The notes under the pieces: generated by a model
The model's database searches: none
Told to the model about the DNA's origin: nothing
What the model saw: only the letters and a program-made list of their open reading frames with translations
Position numbers and translations under genes: made by a program
Source of the DNA: a virus
IMG/VR virus record: IMGVR_UViG_3300046170_000162
Span: 1 to 64,000 of that record
DNA length: 64,000 bases
Reading direction: 5' to 3' (one strand)
Shown here: piece after piece, positions 22,173 through 31,840 of the stretch
Position numbering within the stretch: position 1 is the first letter of the stretch
How the letters are laid out: every line of letters begins with the position of its first letter

Positions 22173-23039
22173 TTATGCTTGATAATATCCAGTAGAAGAA
22201 CCAAATATAGTGAATGATTGCTGAGCAGTGTTAGGTGTGTAGACCAATGCAAATGAGACAACAACATAAGTATCATCTTCACCCCAACTTGGTTCAGCAC
22301 CACCTGACCAGTATATAGTTGTTGACTGTCCGTTAACGTTAACTGATGTGGGAATACCCTCACCACCTTGGTTTTTGATAGCAACAGTCATACCATATGC
22401 GTGTGCACCATCAGTAGGAACGTTAGTAAAACTGATAGTGAAATTACTACCACCAGTTTTGTTGATCCAGATTGAATTTGAATTATTATAATCGTGAGTT
22501 ATAGAACCACTTGATGTGTAATAGTAAACCTGCTCTTTTGTTTCACCATAATGAAGTGTACCAGTGAATGTAGCGTGTTGTGATTCAATATCAACAAATT
22601 CAGCGTATGACAGGTCATCGTCACCAAGTAGTGTCCAAGATGCACCATTCTCAATAGTAACAGTATAACCTGAGTTAATTTGAATTGGACCTGCTGAAAA
22701 TCCGTTTGTGAATTCTACACCGCCGTTTGCAGTAGGACCGACAGTTAAGTTCTCTCCAATATTTGTACCGTTAGTTCTAATGATAGAACCTTCACCAATA
22801 GCAGGACCACCCCCACCAACATCAGACCACCCAGGGTTGCCTTGTGCGGCATCCTGTTTGTAGATCTGTGCCATATCTTCTGTCGTATTGTAGATGACAG
22901 TACCAAATGCAGGTGTGCCGAGGGCATTGACCTGTGATTGGTTAAGTGGCGGTAAATTTATTTGTTCGGAAATAGACCACGCTTCAACTAGACCTCTAGT
23001 TGTCGCTTGTATCTGATTACCATTAATCTTTGTTGACAT
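22173..23039 (-). CDS. Tail-fibre structural protein (288 aa)
   Basis: 288 residues. Fibre-like start (MSTKINGNQIQATTRGLVEA), FGTVIYNTTEDMAQIYKQD typical of fibre repeats, then beta-rich sequence. Very Ser/Thr/Asn/Gly-rich. Late promoter TCTAAATA upstream. Confidence 0.7.
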   Translation of the reverse strand: MSTKINGNQIQATTRGLVEAWSISEQINLPPLNQSQVNALGTPAFGTVIYNTTEDMAQIYKQDAAQGNPGWSDVGGGGPAIGEGSIIRTNGTNIGENLTVGPTANGGVEFTNGFSAGPIQINSGYTVTIENGASWTLLGDDDLSYAEFVDIESQHATFTGTLHYGETKEQVYYYTSSGSITHDYNNSNSIWINKTGGSNFTISFTNVPTDGAHAYGMTVAIKNQGGEGIPTSVNVNGQSTTIYWSGGAEPSWGEDDTYVVVSFALVYTPNTAQQSFTIFGSSTGYYQA

Positions 23040-23060
23040 AGGATCCTACTGCTCCTCTTC

Positions 23061-23068
23061 TATTTAGA
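23061..23068 (-). promoter_or_regulatory. T4-like late promoter (TCTAAATA)
   Basis: Minus strand TCTAAATA 22 nt upstream of the ATG at 23039, overlapping the stop of the 1191-aa gene. Confidence 0.65.
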
Positions 23069-26000
23069 TGACTAGTTCCCTGATCTGGACCACATCACCA
23101 GTTGAGGGTGGAGTACCGATTGAGAAGTCAACAGCGTTGCCGCTAACTTGATAGTCAGTACCTGGGATTTGGGCGACACCATTCAAGAATACAAGAACAG
23201 AGTAAGAGGTATGCCCTGGGGAAATAGCAAAGGATGATGTTGACCCGTTACCATTGTATGTGACCCCGTTATTGTCATTAGCAAGACCTGTTGCAAGTCT
23301 ATACTTATCAGCAGAACCATACTTACCAGTAACATCTAAGTCACCAGAAATGAATGTGTTACCACTGATCTTCATTCTATTGGATGCATCAGGTGCCATT
23401 CCAATACCATAGTTAGTGACACCACTGAACCTACGTGCAGTAATTGGTCCAGTATCTGTCATACCAAATTTGTACCAAGTTCCTGAATCGTAGATCCATC
23501 CAAGTGAATCACCTGACTGCCAGTCGATATTATAGATAATATCACCATCGTTAAATGCCAATGCAGCATCAATATCTGGTTGACCTGACCCATCATCTTC
23601 TGCAAGGAATGTCTGCTTTAGTACGGTACCATCAGTGTTACTATAAGTCAGTTTCAGAGTCTGAATATTCTCCTGAGCAGTAATTCTCTTCTGGAATGTA
23701 ACTGGACCTGAGAATACAGATTCTAACTGGTTAGATGCACCACCAATAACAGTTAGTTTGTCAGTAAGAACAATCTCTGAGAACGTCTCAATAGTTGTAC
23801 CTTCTTCACCCAACACGTTAAGTTGTGCAATATCTTCGTTAGTGATCTGACCTGTAACTGGGTTGATAACTTGGTTACCAACGAATAGTTCACCGTCAGA
23901 GTTAACACCTGAGTAGTATGCAACACCTGCTGCTTCTTTCAATGACTGCGACAGTCTGACCTGTGCAGGTGATAGAACTTCCACCTGTGTAGATGGGAAT
24001 GCAGTTGAGTAGTTACCTGGCCCAAATCCAAGATATTCAAACGTGTGACCAGATGCTCTAAGGATGGAGTATCTTCGTAGTTCACATAGAATAGGAGCAA
24101 CTGAGTTATCAGCGTTCAACTTCAGAGGGATCTTTCTCTCTTCTTCATCACCAAGGCGTCCTGTAACAACTATACTGTTCAGTGTATTAGATGTTGTGTT
24201 ATATCCTAGGTTGTTTTCCTGTTCAAGTAAGAAGAACTGTGTTGTCTCTTTAGTGATAGAGAGTTTTGTGTTCTCATTAGGTGTAGGTGTGGCACCATCA
24301 GTGGTAGTAACAACGCCAAGAATGTCATTGTCAGCAACTGAGATAGCGGGACCTGGGTCTGCTACTGGGTTGTCTCTGTCAAATGCGGGGTATAGATCAA
24401 CTGTCTGCTGTGAGAATGCGAAGTCATCAAAGTTAGATGTAGATGGAGCAACTGATGCATTCAGGAATGTCAGATAGTAAATACCATCCTTGAGACCTCT
24501 TTCAAATACTTGATAGACTTCTACTTCATAGATGTAGTATGTCTTGTCATATGCAGGTGAGTTAGTCTCTGAAGATCTAGGTTGTACCACGAAACCAGTA
24601 ATGGGTTGTCTAGGAATCGGGAACGCATCCTTGTCCAGTACATATCTAAATCTGTAGATTCTATCTTTAAGGTCTCTTGCGTCGGGTACTCTTCTAATGA
24701 ATGATGTCGGTGTGAATCCAAGATTTTGATACTGACTGTTAGCAATTAGAGTTGTATAGATGTCGTTCTGGTTTGAATCGACTTGTAGATACCAGTTAGA
24801 CTGGTTAGCATCCCACTTGATAGGTGAGTTGTCATCACCTGGGGATGTACCTGTAACATCACCACCTGAAGGATCAATCTTCGCTGTGTGTGTTGTTGGT
24901 GAGTTTGCACCTGAAGCAATCAACAGAACGTTAATCTTGTCAGGTAGTGTAGGTGAATCTCTTCTAGCACCAATGGTATAACCCTGAATCTTAGAGGGTG
25001 GTTTACCTGTTTCGTTTGTATATCCGTAGAGGTATAATTTTGTAGGGTCTGCTGCAGCACGGATCTTATTAATATCAAATGTCACCCAGTTGATAGAGAT
25101 CTCTGCTACGTCTGAAATATCTTTTGGTGGAATTACGTGTGTAATTTGACCTGCTTTATCTTTCGTAAATGATGCTGACTTAAATCCTTTACTTCGAAGA
25201 GACGTGTTACCGAAGTTACTGTTAGAGTTAGTAATCGAAAGGTCACCACCACTATCTGAGAAGAAGTGATCACCAAATCCAACAGCGAACACAGAAACGA
25301 CCTGAATGAAAGCATCATTACTTGCTTTAATGTGGACGTGTCTCCATCCTTTTCTGTACTTACATAGTCCGTTAATATGTGCGCCAGATCCGCTTGCTTG
25401 TGCTTCATAGTTTCCTGTTGATGGATTATATAATACGAATGCTCTGTCGTCCTTCTGTAGTGAAATACCAGTGAACTGAGCAACAACCATTGATTTGAAA
25501 CCAGTGGCGAGTGAACCATCTGCGTGCATACCACAAATACCCCACACAGAACGTAGGGAGCAGTTGAACACATATGGTGACGCTGAGTCAACCGTGTCAA
25601 TCTCAACTTTAACCAGTACGTTAGAACCAATCGCGTTACCTGACGGTTCTGCTGACATCTGGTAGGTAAACTGGTTACCCTGTGCTGACGTTACGAGGAA
25701 GGATCCGTTGTATAGATTAGAATCTGTCTCTGTCGGTCCAGTAACACCAGAGATGTTAACTGCAACACCCACAGAGAAACCGTGATTACTAGGGTTATCT
25801 TGAATATCAACCGTAAAAGCAGTTGCAGTTTGACCATTTCGGATAATCTGAGATACTCGGAATTCGTCTGAAATCGGACCAACGATCCTGTTTTCTTCGA
25901 CTCTTGCCTGTAACTGGTCTTGTGCGATAGTTCCAGAGGTATCTGGAATTGTTGCGTATGCCTTTGAGATCTTCTGATAGTAAAGATCTAGGTCAAGGAT

Positions 26001-26639
26001 CGTAGCATACTCAAAACAAGTAATCTTATGGTGTGAGAAGTTAGGTGCAATAGTATCTGCAACGTCTCCTCTATAATATACCCCGTTATTGTCCCCGTCA
26101 AAGAAGGACATCTGCCAGAAGTAAGTACCACCAGTCAATCTGAAGATTGCTGATGCCCCTGGTTCGTTTGCACCTGTAATACCAAGTGATGCGTTAATAG
26201 TAGGATATGGAACATACTTAGGAATGATCTTAGTTCTTCTAAGGTCAGATCCAACAACAGAACAACCTCTGGGTACGATGATTCCACCGTTCACAGAGTT
26301 AAATTTGTATAGGATATTGTTAGGAGAAGTTAAATCAAAGTTTGTATTTTCGTCAAACGGCGTAATCTCGTTAAAATTACTGGTCCCTGGTCTATTATCT
26401 AGAACGTATTCTGAAGGATATAGGTATATACTGAATGCGTCAAATTCGTCATTACTAAGTCCAACTCTATATGAAAATCTCGATACCTCAAGGAAGGCAC
26501 GTTGCAACGTCTTAAACGGGCGCAGTGCCGAGTTACCTCGGTTGTCGTAAGCATCCGATGCATCGAAGTCGTCGGGGTTGACGTATATAATACGACCAGT
26601 CCTCGACGTGATGATATTTTTAAGACGTGTTAGTGCCAT
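23064..26639 (-). CDS. Large structural protein (1191 aa), probable baseplate/fibre component
   Basis: 1191 residues starting MALTRLKNIITSRTGRIIYV, with a conserved front (NRGNSALRPFKTLQRAFLEV) that looks like the beginning of a pectate-lyase-like beta-helix or attachment domain. C-terminal fibre-type repeats (GDLDVTGKYGSADKYRLATG) and the end VLVFLNGVAQIPGTDYQVSG, a common phage fibre-terminal domain. Late promoter upstream. Likely a long tail-fibre or baseplate-periphery protein. Confidence 0.75.
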   Translation of the reverse strand: MALTRLKNIITSRTGRIIYVNPDDFDASDAYDNRGNSALRPFKTLQRAFLEVSRFSYRVGLSNDEFDAFSIYLYPSEYVLDNRPGTSNFNEITPFDENTNFDLTSPNNILYKFNSVNGGIIVPRGCSVVGSDLRRTKIIPKYVPYPTINASLGITGANEPGASAIFRLTGGTYFWQMSFFDGDNNGVYYRGDVADTIAPNFSHHKITCFEYATILDLDLYYQKISKAYATIPDTSGTIAQDQLQARVEENRIVGPISDEFRVSQIIRNGQTATAFTVDIQDNPSNHGFSVGVAVNISGVTGPTETDSNLYNGSFLVTSAQGNQFTYQMSAEPSGNAIGSNVLVKVEIDTVDSASPYVFNCSLRSVWGICGMHADGSLATGFKSMVVAQFTGISLQKDDRAFVLYNPSTGNYEAQASGSGAHINGLCKYRKGWRHVHIKASNDAFIQVVSVFAVGFGDHFFSDSGGDLSITNSNSNFGNTSLRSKGFKSASFTKDKAGQITHVIPPKDISDVAEISINWVTFDINKIRAAADPTKLYLYGYTNETGKPPSKIQGYTIGARRDSPTLPDKINVLLIASGANSPTTHTAKIDPSGGDVTGTSPGDDNSPIKWDANQSNWYLQVDSNQNDIYTTLIANSQYQNLGFTPTSFIRRVPDARDLKDRIYRFRYVLDKDAFPIPRQPITGFVVQPRSSETNSPAYDKTYYIYEVEVYQVFERGLKDGIYYLTFLNASVAPSTSNFDDFAFSQQTVDLYPAFDRDNPVADPGPAISVADNDILGVVTTTDGATPTPNENTKLSITKETTQFFLLEQENNLGYNTTSNTLNSIVVTGRLGDEEERKIPLKLNADNSVAPILCELRRYSILRASGHTFEYLGFGPGNYSTAFPSTQVEVLSPAQVRLSQSLKEAAGVAYYSGVNSDGELFVGNQVINPVTGQITNEDIAQLNVLGEEGTTIETFSEIVLTDKLTVIGGASNQLESVFSGPVTFQKRITAQENIQTLKLTYSNTDGTVLKQTFLAEDDGSGQPDIDAALAFNDGDIIYNIDWQSGDSLGWIYDSGTWYKFGMTDTGPITARRFSGVTNYGIGMAPDASNRMKISGNTFISGDLDVTGKYGSADKYRLATGLANDNNGVTYNGNGSTSSFAISPGHTSYSVLVFLNGVAQIPGTDYQVSGNAVDFSIGTPPSTGDVVQIRELVI

Positions 26640-26666
26640 CTTCTATAGGAATCCTGTCTATATGGT

Positions 26667-26674
26667 TATTTATG
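26667..26674 (-). promoter_or_regulatory. T4-type late promoter (CATAAATA)
   Basis: CATAAATA on the minus strand, 28 nt before the start of the 1191-aa gene. Confidence 0.75.
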
Positions 26675-26690
26675 AAGGGTCAAGATTAGG

Positions 26691-28604
26691 TTATGGAGCA
26701 GCACCGCCGCCTCCACCAGCACCACCGCCACCTGCAGCAGCTTGGTTGTACTGATCGGGTAAGAAATCGTTCGCCTCATTCTCGAATCCATTCACTTGGA
26801 ATGACAAATCTGCACTTGATGCATAAACCACAATGTGTGAATTAGGTCCTACCACAATTCCACTATGTTTGTTAGCACCATTAGCACTGATAGCATAGTC
26901 ATAATAAATGTAATCTTCAGTTGCAAGGTCACTAGGGGCAGTAACCGAACTGGCAGTGACTGTACTTCTGTCAGCACCCTGTTCAGGGGGTGTGTCAACG
27001 AATGTGTCTGCCCCTGCAAATGCTGCAGATCCAACTCCAAGAGCAACAGAAAGAACTGGAGCAGTCCAGTCTGTGACCCAACCATACTTACCACCAGTTA
27101 CAGTACCAACAGTAATTGTTGAAGTACCAACCAAGAATGTATCACCAGTGACCCAAGTTCCATCCACATCATAGAGAAGTATCTCTGTGTATTGTGGGTT
27201 TTGTACAACAGTTAAACTAGCAGAATAAACTGTAGTACCTGCAGTTGAAACAGTTCCCTCAGCATAGTAATACAGTGGGTTAGGTGATTGTGATGTGGGA
27301 ATAAGATCAATGATCCCGTCCGTTCCAGCAGTACCAGATTTCGTTACACCAGTTGTGTATTCTGTACCTGCAACTGGAGTCGCTCCTGTACCCTCTTGTG
27401 TATCAGAGAATCTAAGAGGAAGTGAAGCGTTTGTTGAATCTGACTGATCAAATCTGTATGTTCTTTCCACATCCATAGAGAACGTAGAAGGAACAACTTC
27501 CTGACCTGAAACAGTACCCCAAACAAATCCTGTTGTGTAGATAGCACTTGAAGTTGCAGTGAACTGAGTGTCAACAGTAGCAGCAGAAGTACCACCTGTA
27601 ACAGTCTCAGCACTGTCAAACCAGTTGACCATTGCTTGAGCACCCTGTGACATAGGTGTGACAGTTGCACCATCAGCGTGTGCAGCATCTACAGTACCCC
27701 ACTGACCTCTGGTAACTGAAAGATCGTTACCAACTACACCAGTACAAAGCATAATCTCGTTGCCAACACGTAAGTATTGACCAGAGACGATTACAGTACC
27801 ATCAGTAACAGTCAACGTAGTGTCTGCTACAGCGAACTGTGCACCTTCGTTAATAGTTGTAGTGGTTCCTGAATCTTGGAAGAATGAAACCATCTGTCCT
27901 GACGGGTGTGCAGCAGCAGAGGTACCGAATTGTGCTCGTGTGACAGTTGCGTTAGCACCGCCAGTTGTGCCACTGTAGAAGGTAGGAGTACCCACTTGGA
28001 TGACCTCAGGAGTATATCCATTGACTCCATCAGATAGTACGAAATATGAACTACCAGCAGATGCAGTACCATCACTCATCTTGAGTGTTGTTGCACCTGA
28101 AGCAATGTCTGCAATCTCAATATTCATTGTGGTCCCGATACCACGGAATGTTGCAGATACACCTGAAGTACCACCAGTTACAGTTTCACCGCCCTGAAAT
28201 GTTCCTGAAATACCAGTTGCATCAATACCAATAGAAGTATATGTCTTAACCTTCACATAGTTCGTGATAACACTGGTATCAACAACCACGTCCAAGACTG
28301 ATGCTTGTTTAGCAAAGTCAGAAGAAGAGATCTGTAAACCAGGGGTTGCATCGGATCTTGAAATCCCAGGTGCAATTTCCAGTTTATATGTTGAAACTGG
28401 GTTACCTCTATTAAACTTGTAATTACTCGCGTCTAAAGTGAGTTTCTGAGTGTAGTCTTTAAGACCAACTCGATAAGTCGCAGCGGATCCACCTCTTTCC
28501 GATGCTAGTAATACGGTGGATGCTGTATTCAACTGACTAGTCGAGTACAGCACAGTATTTGTTGTTGCTGCAGGGGCGGATGCAGCGAGTCTACCTGCGC
28601 TCAT
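26691..28604 (-). CDS. Structural protein with internal repeats (637 aa)
   Basis: 637 residues, Ala/Thr/Gly/Ser-rich. Two copies of a repeat are readable: ATVTRAQFGTSAAAHPSG and LSVTRGQWGTVDAAHADG, each preceded by DxxxxVSG/GSSYF strands; this VTRGQxGT-AAxH pattern is common in phage structural proteins. C-terminal glycine run (AAAGGGGAGGGGGAAP). Likely fibre shaft. Confidence 0.7.
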   Translation of the reverse strand: MSAGRLAASAPAATTNTVLYSTSQLNTASTVLLASERGGSAATYRVGLKDYTQKLTLDASNYKFNRGNPVSTYKLEIAPGISRSDATPGLQISSSDFAKQASVLDVVVDTSVITNYVKVKTYTSIGIDATGISGTFQGGETVTGGTSGVSATFRGIGTTMNIEIADIASGATTLKMSDGTASAGSSYFVLSDGVNGYTPEVIQVGTPTFYSGTTGGANATVTRAQFGTSAAAHPSGQMVSFFQDSGTTTTINEGAQFAVADTTLTVTDGTVIVSGQYLRVGNEIMLCTGVVGNDLSVTRGQWGTVDAAHADGATVTPMSQGAQAMVNWFDSAETVTGGTSAATVDTQFTATSSAIYTTGFVWGTVSGQEVVPSTFSMDVERTYRFDQSDSTNASLPLRFSDTQEGTGATPVAGTEYTTGVTKSGTAGTDGIIDLIPTSQSPNPLYYYAEGTVSTAGTTVYSASLTVVQNPQYTEILLYDVDGTWVTGDTFLVGTSTITVGTVTGGKYGWVTDWTAPVLSVALGVGSAAFAGADTFVDTPPEQGADRSTVTASSVTAPSDLATEDYIYYDYAISANGANKHSGIVVGPNSHIVVYASSADLSFQVNGFENEANDFLPDQYNQAAAGGGGAGGGGGAAP

Positions 28605-28607
28605 TTT

Positions 28608-29933
28608 TTAGAAACCTGAGAAAAAGTGTTGTTGTAATCTTAGTCTGCCACCAAGATCAGGAGCAGAAATTGAACCACCGAAACTAACACCAAGTGTCGT
28701 AACGTTTTCGGTTGAAAGTAACGTTGCATCAGCATTCGGGAATCTGATAGAACGTGTTCCTTCTACATTATCTAGCACAAAATTGATCTTGTTCTGATCG
28801 TTGTCTCCACTGATTAGTTGAAGACCTACCACAGATTTGTTCTCGATAACCTGTTGTGCTTTCTCAGTAACAACTACGTTATTAGATGAGATAGGAACAT
28901 TCAGATTATTATGTGGGAACGCATAACGTAAAAGAGTTGTTCCAGAAATAGCAGATAGATCGAACTGGATACGTTTGGTAACGTCAGTTGCGTCTGCAAA
29001 TCTAGGATCAGCGTATTCTTTGTTTTTGAATACCTGAGTTGATTCAGTACCTGCAACTGTAAGTGACTGGTCAGGGAAAGTAACAATACGATTAGAAGTT
29101 ACATCACCAGATTGGAATGTGACTTGTGGTGTCGGATTATTAGCATCACCAGACTCAATATTACTAATTGAGGGGTTAATGAAGTTTTTGTTACTAACAT
29201 TCTGTTCGGTAACAGTATCAAGAAGTGTTGATTGTGCAACACCTGCACCATAATCAGGAAGTCTATAGAGGTGAGTTCCAGGGGATTCCCAAGAGTCACA
29301 CTCAAATAGAGCAATCTTACTAGTGTCAGATGAACCAGTAATTCTCAAGTCGCCATCTTTGATGATGATCGTCTTGTTACTGATAGTCTGTGCAGTATCG
29401 TTACCTAAAAGAGTTGTTGATGTAAAACTACCTGTGCTTGGAAGTGCGAAGGTACGAATACCTGCACCAGTTGAAACACCAGAGATTTCAAATTTTGCTT
29501 TCTTATCTGGGTTCTGGTCATCTGCAATAAGCAGGTTGACATCTTGGAACTCAGCAGGTCCATTCACTAGGAATCTACCAGATCCCTGTGGACGCATATC
29601 GATATTAACGTTGGAAGATGTAGTATCTCCAGCGATCATTCGAATCGTAGCAGAACCGTCAGCGTTTGGTTGCTTTCTATAGTACATACTTGATGTACCA
29701 AAAGCAATACCAATCTCATTATATGAATTCTGGTATAGTCCTGTGTCCCTATCCAAATCGAACGAAAGTCCAGGTTGGGACTGACTTCCTGCGGATACAC
29801 CTTTGAAAAGTTGATTTATTTTTGCTTTTCTATTCGGTATCAGCGGGTCAGAAATCACAACGGGAAGAATCGCTTCTCCCGTCAAAACGGCATCTGCCAG
29901 AGTTTCTAATTGTGAAATTCTTTTTGTTCCCAC
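28608..29933 (-). CDS. Tail-fibre structural protein (441 aa, GTG start)
   Basis: 441 residues. Starts MGTKRISQLETLADAVLTGE, a fibre-attachment-like front, then FDLDRDTGLYQNSYNEIGIA, a motif found in many cyanophage fibres, and repeats of the TISNKTI type (AQTISNKTIIIKDGDLRITG; EQNVSNKNFINPSISN). Ends in HFFSGF. First of the fibre genes, with late promoter 29962-29969. Confidence 0.75.
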   Translation of the reverse strand: MGTKRISQLETLADAVLTGEAILPVVISDPLIPNRKAKINQLFKGVSAGSQSQPGLSFDLDRDTGLYQNSYNEIGIAFGTSSMYYRKQPNADGSATIRMIAGDTTSSNVNIDMRPQGSGRFLVNGPAEFQDVNLLIADDQNPDKKAKFEISGVSTGAGIRTFALPSTGSFTSTTLLGNDTAQTISNKTIIIKDGDLRITGSSDTSKIALFECDSWESPGTHLYRLPDYGAGVAQSTLLDTVTEQNVSNKNFINPSISNIESGDANNPTPQVTFQSGDVTSNRIVTFPDQSLTVAGTESTQVFKNKEYADPRFADATDVTKRIQFDLSAISGTTLLRYAFPHNNLNVPISSNNVVVTEKAQQVIENKSVVGLQLISGDNDQNKINFVLDNVEGTRSIRFPNADATLLSTENVTTLGVSFGGSISAPDLGGRLRLQQHFFSGF

Positions 29934-29961
29934 TTGACTCAGGCGCTTTTTTATACAATCT

Positions 29962-29969
29962 TATTTATA
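29962..29969 (-). promoter_or_regulatory. T4-type late promoter (TATAAATA)
   Basis: Perfect TATAAATA on the minus strand, 29 nt upstream of the GTG at 29933. Confidence 0.8.
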
Positions 29970-30204
29970 CACGTTGCAGGTAGAGGTCTTGAAGCGTCTC
30001 TTTCAGACTACCAATATGCTTGGATCCGATAGAAATTTGAGGGTACGATGCACCCTCTCCAAATTCATTCTCAAATGCTCGTTGTGTAAAGTGATGATTT
30101 AGTTGATATGTTTGAAAGTCGAAATCTTGAGATTGAAGGAACTGTTCTGCTCTCTCGCACTCTTGTGAACCATTGCTGTACAAAACTGCATTCGGATGAC
30201 TCAT
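29965..30204 (-). CDS. Glutaredoxin-like protein lacking the CxxC site
   Basis: 79 residues of glutaredoxin shape: beta start NAVLYSNGSQECERAEQFLQ, then a helix, then SYPQISIGSKHIGSLKETL where glutaredoxins have the TVPqifi...GG segment. The CPYC site is replaced by SQEC, leaving one Cys, so dithiol reduction is not expected. It could be a monothiol-type or purely structural protein. A second, intact glutaredoxin lies at 55105-55353. Confidence 0.65.
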   Translation of the reverse strand: MSHPNAVLYSNGSQECERAEQFLQSQDFDFQTYQLNHHFTQRAFENEFGEGASYPQISIGSKHIGSLKETLQDLYLQRV

Positions 30205-30235
30205 CTGTCGCCTTTTAAGATACTACTATTTACCC

Positions 30236-30523
30236 TTACAAACCATTCCAGAATGTATCTGATGGTGATTGCATATTTCTTGAAACAATATACAAAACTA
30301 CATTACAAGTGAACCACATTAGATTGGTTACCCACGCTTGTCTCCAGCAATATTTCCTATTCGTCTGGACTATAAAATTATTCCTCTCGTTTACCTCTTT
30401 AAAAGCAGAGAAAGGTCTGTATTTCAACCACTGTTCTAACAGTAGTGATATTACGAATCCAACTGCGAAGATGTAGAAGAACAAGTTCAACACACCTGCT
30501 GCTGTGAATAGAAGTGATAGCAT
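30236..30523 (-). CDS. Two-span membrane protein (95 aa)
   Basis: 95 residues with hydrophobic segments LFTAAGVLNLFFYIFAVGF (residues about 5-30) and TNLMWFTCNVVLYIVS (about 66-81). Basic, aromatic loop between. Function unknown; in phages such proteins may aid lysis or entry exclusion, but this is not shown. Confidence 0.6.
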   Translation of the reverse strand: MLSLLFTAAGVLNLFFYIFAVGFVISLLLEQWLKYRPFSAFKEVNERNNFIVQTNRKYCWRQAWVTNLMWFTCNVVLYIVSRNMQSPSDTFWNGL

Positions 30524-30757
30524 TTAGTTCTGTGGTTTGTGGTCTTTGAATTTATCGTGGTTACCGTCCCCAGGCATTTTGCCAAAGGCAACGTATTCGA
30601 TTGCTTGTAGAGAACCTTCCAATCTTGTCAGAGCGTTCTCATTCTTTATATACTCTTCATACCAACCTTGTAGGTCATCTTGTCTAGCAGACAATTGTTC
30701 TTTACGTTTAGTAAAGCGAGCAATAAGTTGCTCGTAGTTTTCAACAGGTTTTGTCAT
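30524..30757 (-). CDS. Small coiled-coil-like protein (77 aa)
   Basis: 77 residues, helical with heptad-like charge (YEQLIARFTKRKEQLSARQD; NALTRLEGSLQAIEYVA), basic/acidic tail. Stop and next ATG abut. Function unknown. Confidence 0.65.
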   Translation of the reverse strand: MTKPVENYEQLIARFTKRKEQLSARQDDLQGWYEEYIKNENALTRLEGSLQAIEYVAFGKMPGDGNHDKFKDHKPQN

Positions 30758-31068
30758 AATGTTCTCTCTAATCTGGTTGTTGCTTGGTCTGGGAAATCCC
30801 TTGGTCTACTATCAGTAGCATTGTCAGTTCTAGGAGAACCTTCGTTTGCCTTCATAGTATGTTGATAGTTTGGTCTTTTATACCTCATATAGAACGGGTC
30901 AGGCATCCAGTAGGTAACTTGCCATTCTTGATCAGGACATAGTTCGAGATGTTTCTCTACAGTATGAGAGAAACTACCGAGTTGGATGTAACCATCGTGA
31001 CTGACACACCTACCATCACCAGTGTCAACCAAGAACATCATCTTACTACTCAATCTCTCTGTCTCCAA
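30754..31068 (-). CDS. Unknown protein (104 aa)
   Basis: 104 residues; the ATG at codon 10 (MMFLVDTGDGRCVSHDGYIQ) may be the true start because the first codons overlap the upstream gene. Middle EWQVTYWMPDPFYMRYKRP aromatic. Function unknown. Confidence 0.6.
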   Translation of the reverse strand: METERLSSKMMFLVDTGDGRCVSHDGYIQLGSFSHTVEKHLELCPDQEWQVTYWMPDPFYMRYKRPNYQHTMKANEGSPRTDNATDSRPRDFPDQATTRLERTL

Positions 31069-31361
31069 TCATCTGGTTTATCGTGATGAAACCAATCATT
31101 GATGTCATCAGCGTCGGTGAACCCTGTTCTTGTATCGGATGGGTCTGGTTCACCTAACCCCATCCTATTCAGAAAATCATCGGTACTGCCTTCATCGATC
31201 CCTTTGGATGCTCGTCGTGCCTGACGCATCCACTCTCGGGCAGTTGTATGACTCTTTGATAATTTCTCTGCCCAGATCATATCTGAGATTGATACTTCTT
31301 CTCCTTTGGAGATTTTCTTACAGATCCCTTCGAGTCGAAGTCGGTAAGCAGTTGAGAGCAT
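31050..31361 (-). CDS. Unknown helical/acidic protein (103 aa)
   Basis: 103 residues: basic helical front (MLSTAYRLRLEGICKKISKG, AEKLSKSHTTAREWMRQARR) and an acidic tail (SDTRTGFTDADDINDWFHHD). Small phage proteins of this layout recur near tail genes. Late promoter upstream. Confidence 0.65.
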   Translation of the reverse strand: MLSTAYRLRLEGICKKISKGEEVSISDMIWAEKLSKSHTTAREWMRQARRASKGIDEGSTDDFLNRMGLGEPDPSDTRTGFTDADDINDWFHHDKPDDWRQRD

Positions 31362-31379
31362 TGTCTACGAGCGTTTTGA

Positions 31380-31580
31380 TTATTTAGAACCGAGTATCTC
31401 TTTCAAGGCATCAACCTTCTGGAATTCAGCGTACGCTGACTCTGATCGATCTGAAAGGATACCAAGAATGTCTGACAAAATGTCATCGTTATCAACGTCA
31501 TCGTTGATGTAGGAGTCTAACGCTTCCTGTAAGTAGCGTCTCCTGTTCCATTCTGGTGAATAAGGTTTGTAGTGTGGCAT
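31380..31580 (-). CDS. Small acidic protein (66 aa)
   Basis: 66 residues (MPHYKPYSPEWNRRRYLQEA, DNDDILSDILGILSDRSESA). Helical. Function unknown. Confidence 0.65.
   Translation of the reverse strand: MPHYKPYSPEWNRRRYLQEALDSYINDDVDNDDILSDILGILSDRSESAYAEFQKVDALKEILGSK
31381..31388 (-). promoter_or_regulatory. T4-like late promoter (TCTAAATA)
   Basis: TCTAAATA on the minus strand, 20 nt before the ATG at 31361, overlapping the end of the 66-aa gene. Confidence 0.65.
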
Positions 31581-31582
31581 TA

Positions 31583-31840
31583 TTAAAATGGCAATTCCTC
31601 TTCACATCTTACCACGTCTGTCAACTCAAAGACGATAGGGTGGCAAGATTCCATAATGAGGTATTGGGAGTGCCTATAAAGTTCCTCCATAGTATAGCAC
31701 ATTTTTTCAGTACATTCATCTATTAACTCAGGAGTTGGTCGATCAACTTCATCAAACGTAAAGGGGATGCCATTGATGTACCACATCTTGACGACACCTT
31801 GTCCGTGAATAAGTCTAAAATCTGAATTTACCGTGTACAT
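31583..31840 (-). CDS. Unknown protein (85 aa)
   Basis: 85 residues; an internal ATG gives MWYINGIPFTFDEVDRPTPE, also plausible. C-terminal half holds several Cys (CTEKMCYTMEEL, MESCHPIVF). Overlaps the upstream CpeT-like gene by 13 nt. Function unknown. Confidence 0.6.
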   Translation of the reverse strand: MYTVNSDFRLIHGQGVVKMWYINGIPFTFDEVDRPTPELIDECTEKMCYTMEELYRHSQYLIMESCHPIVFELTDVVRCEEELPF

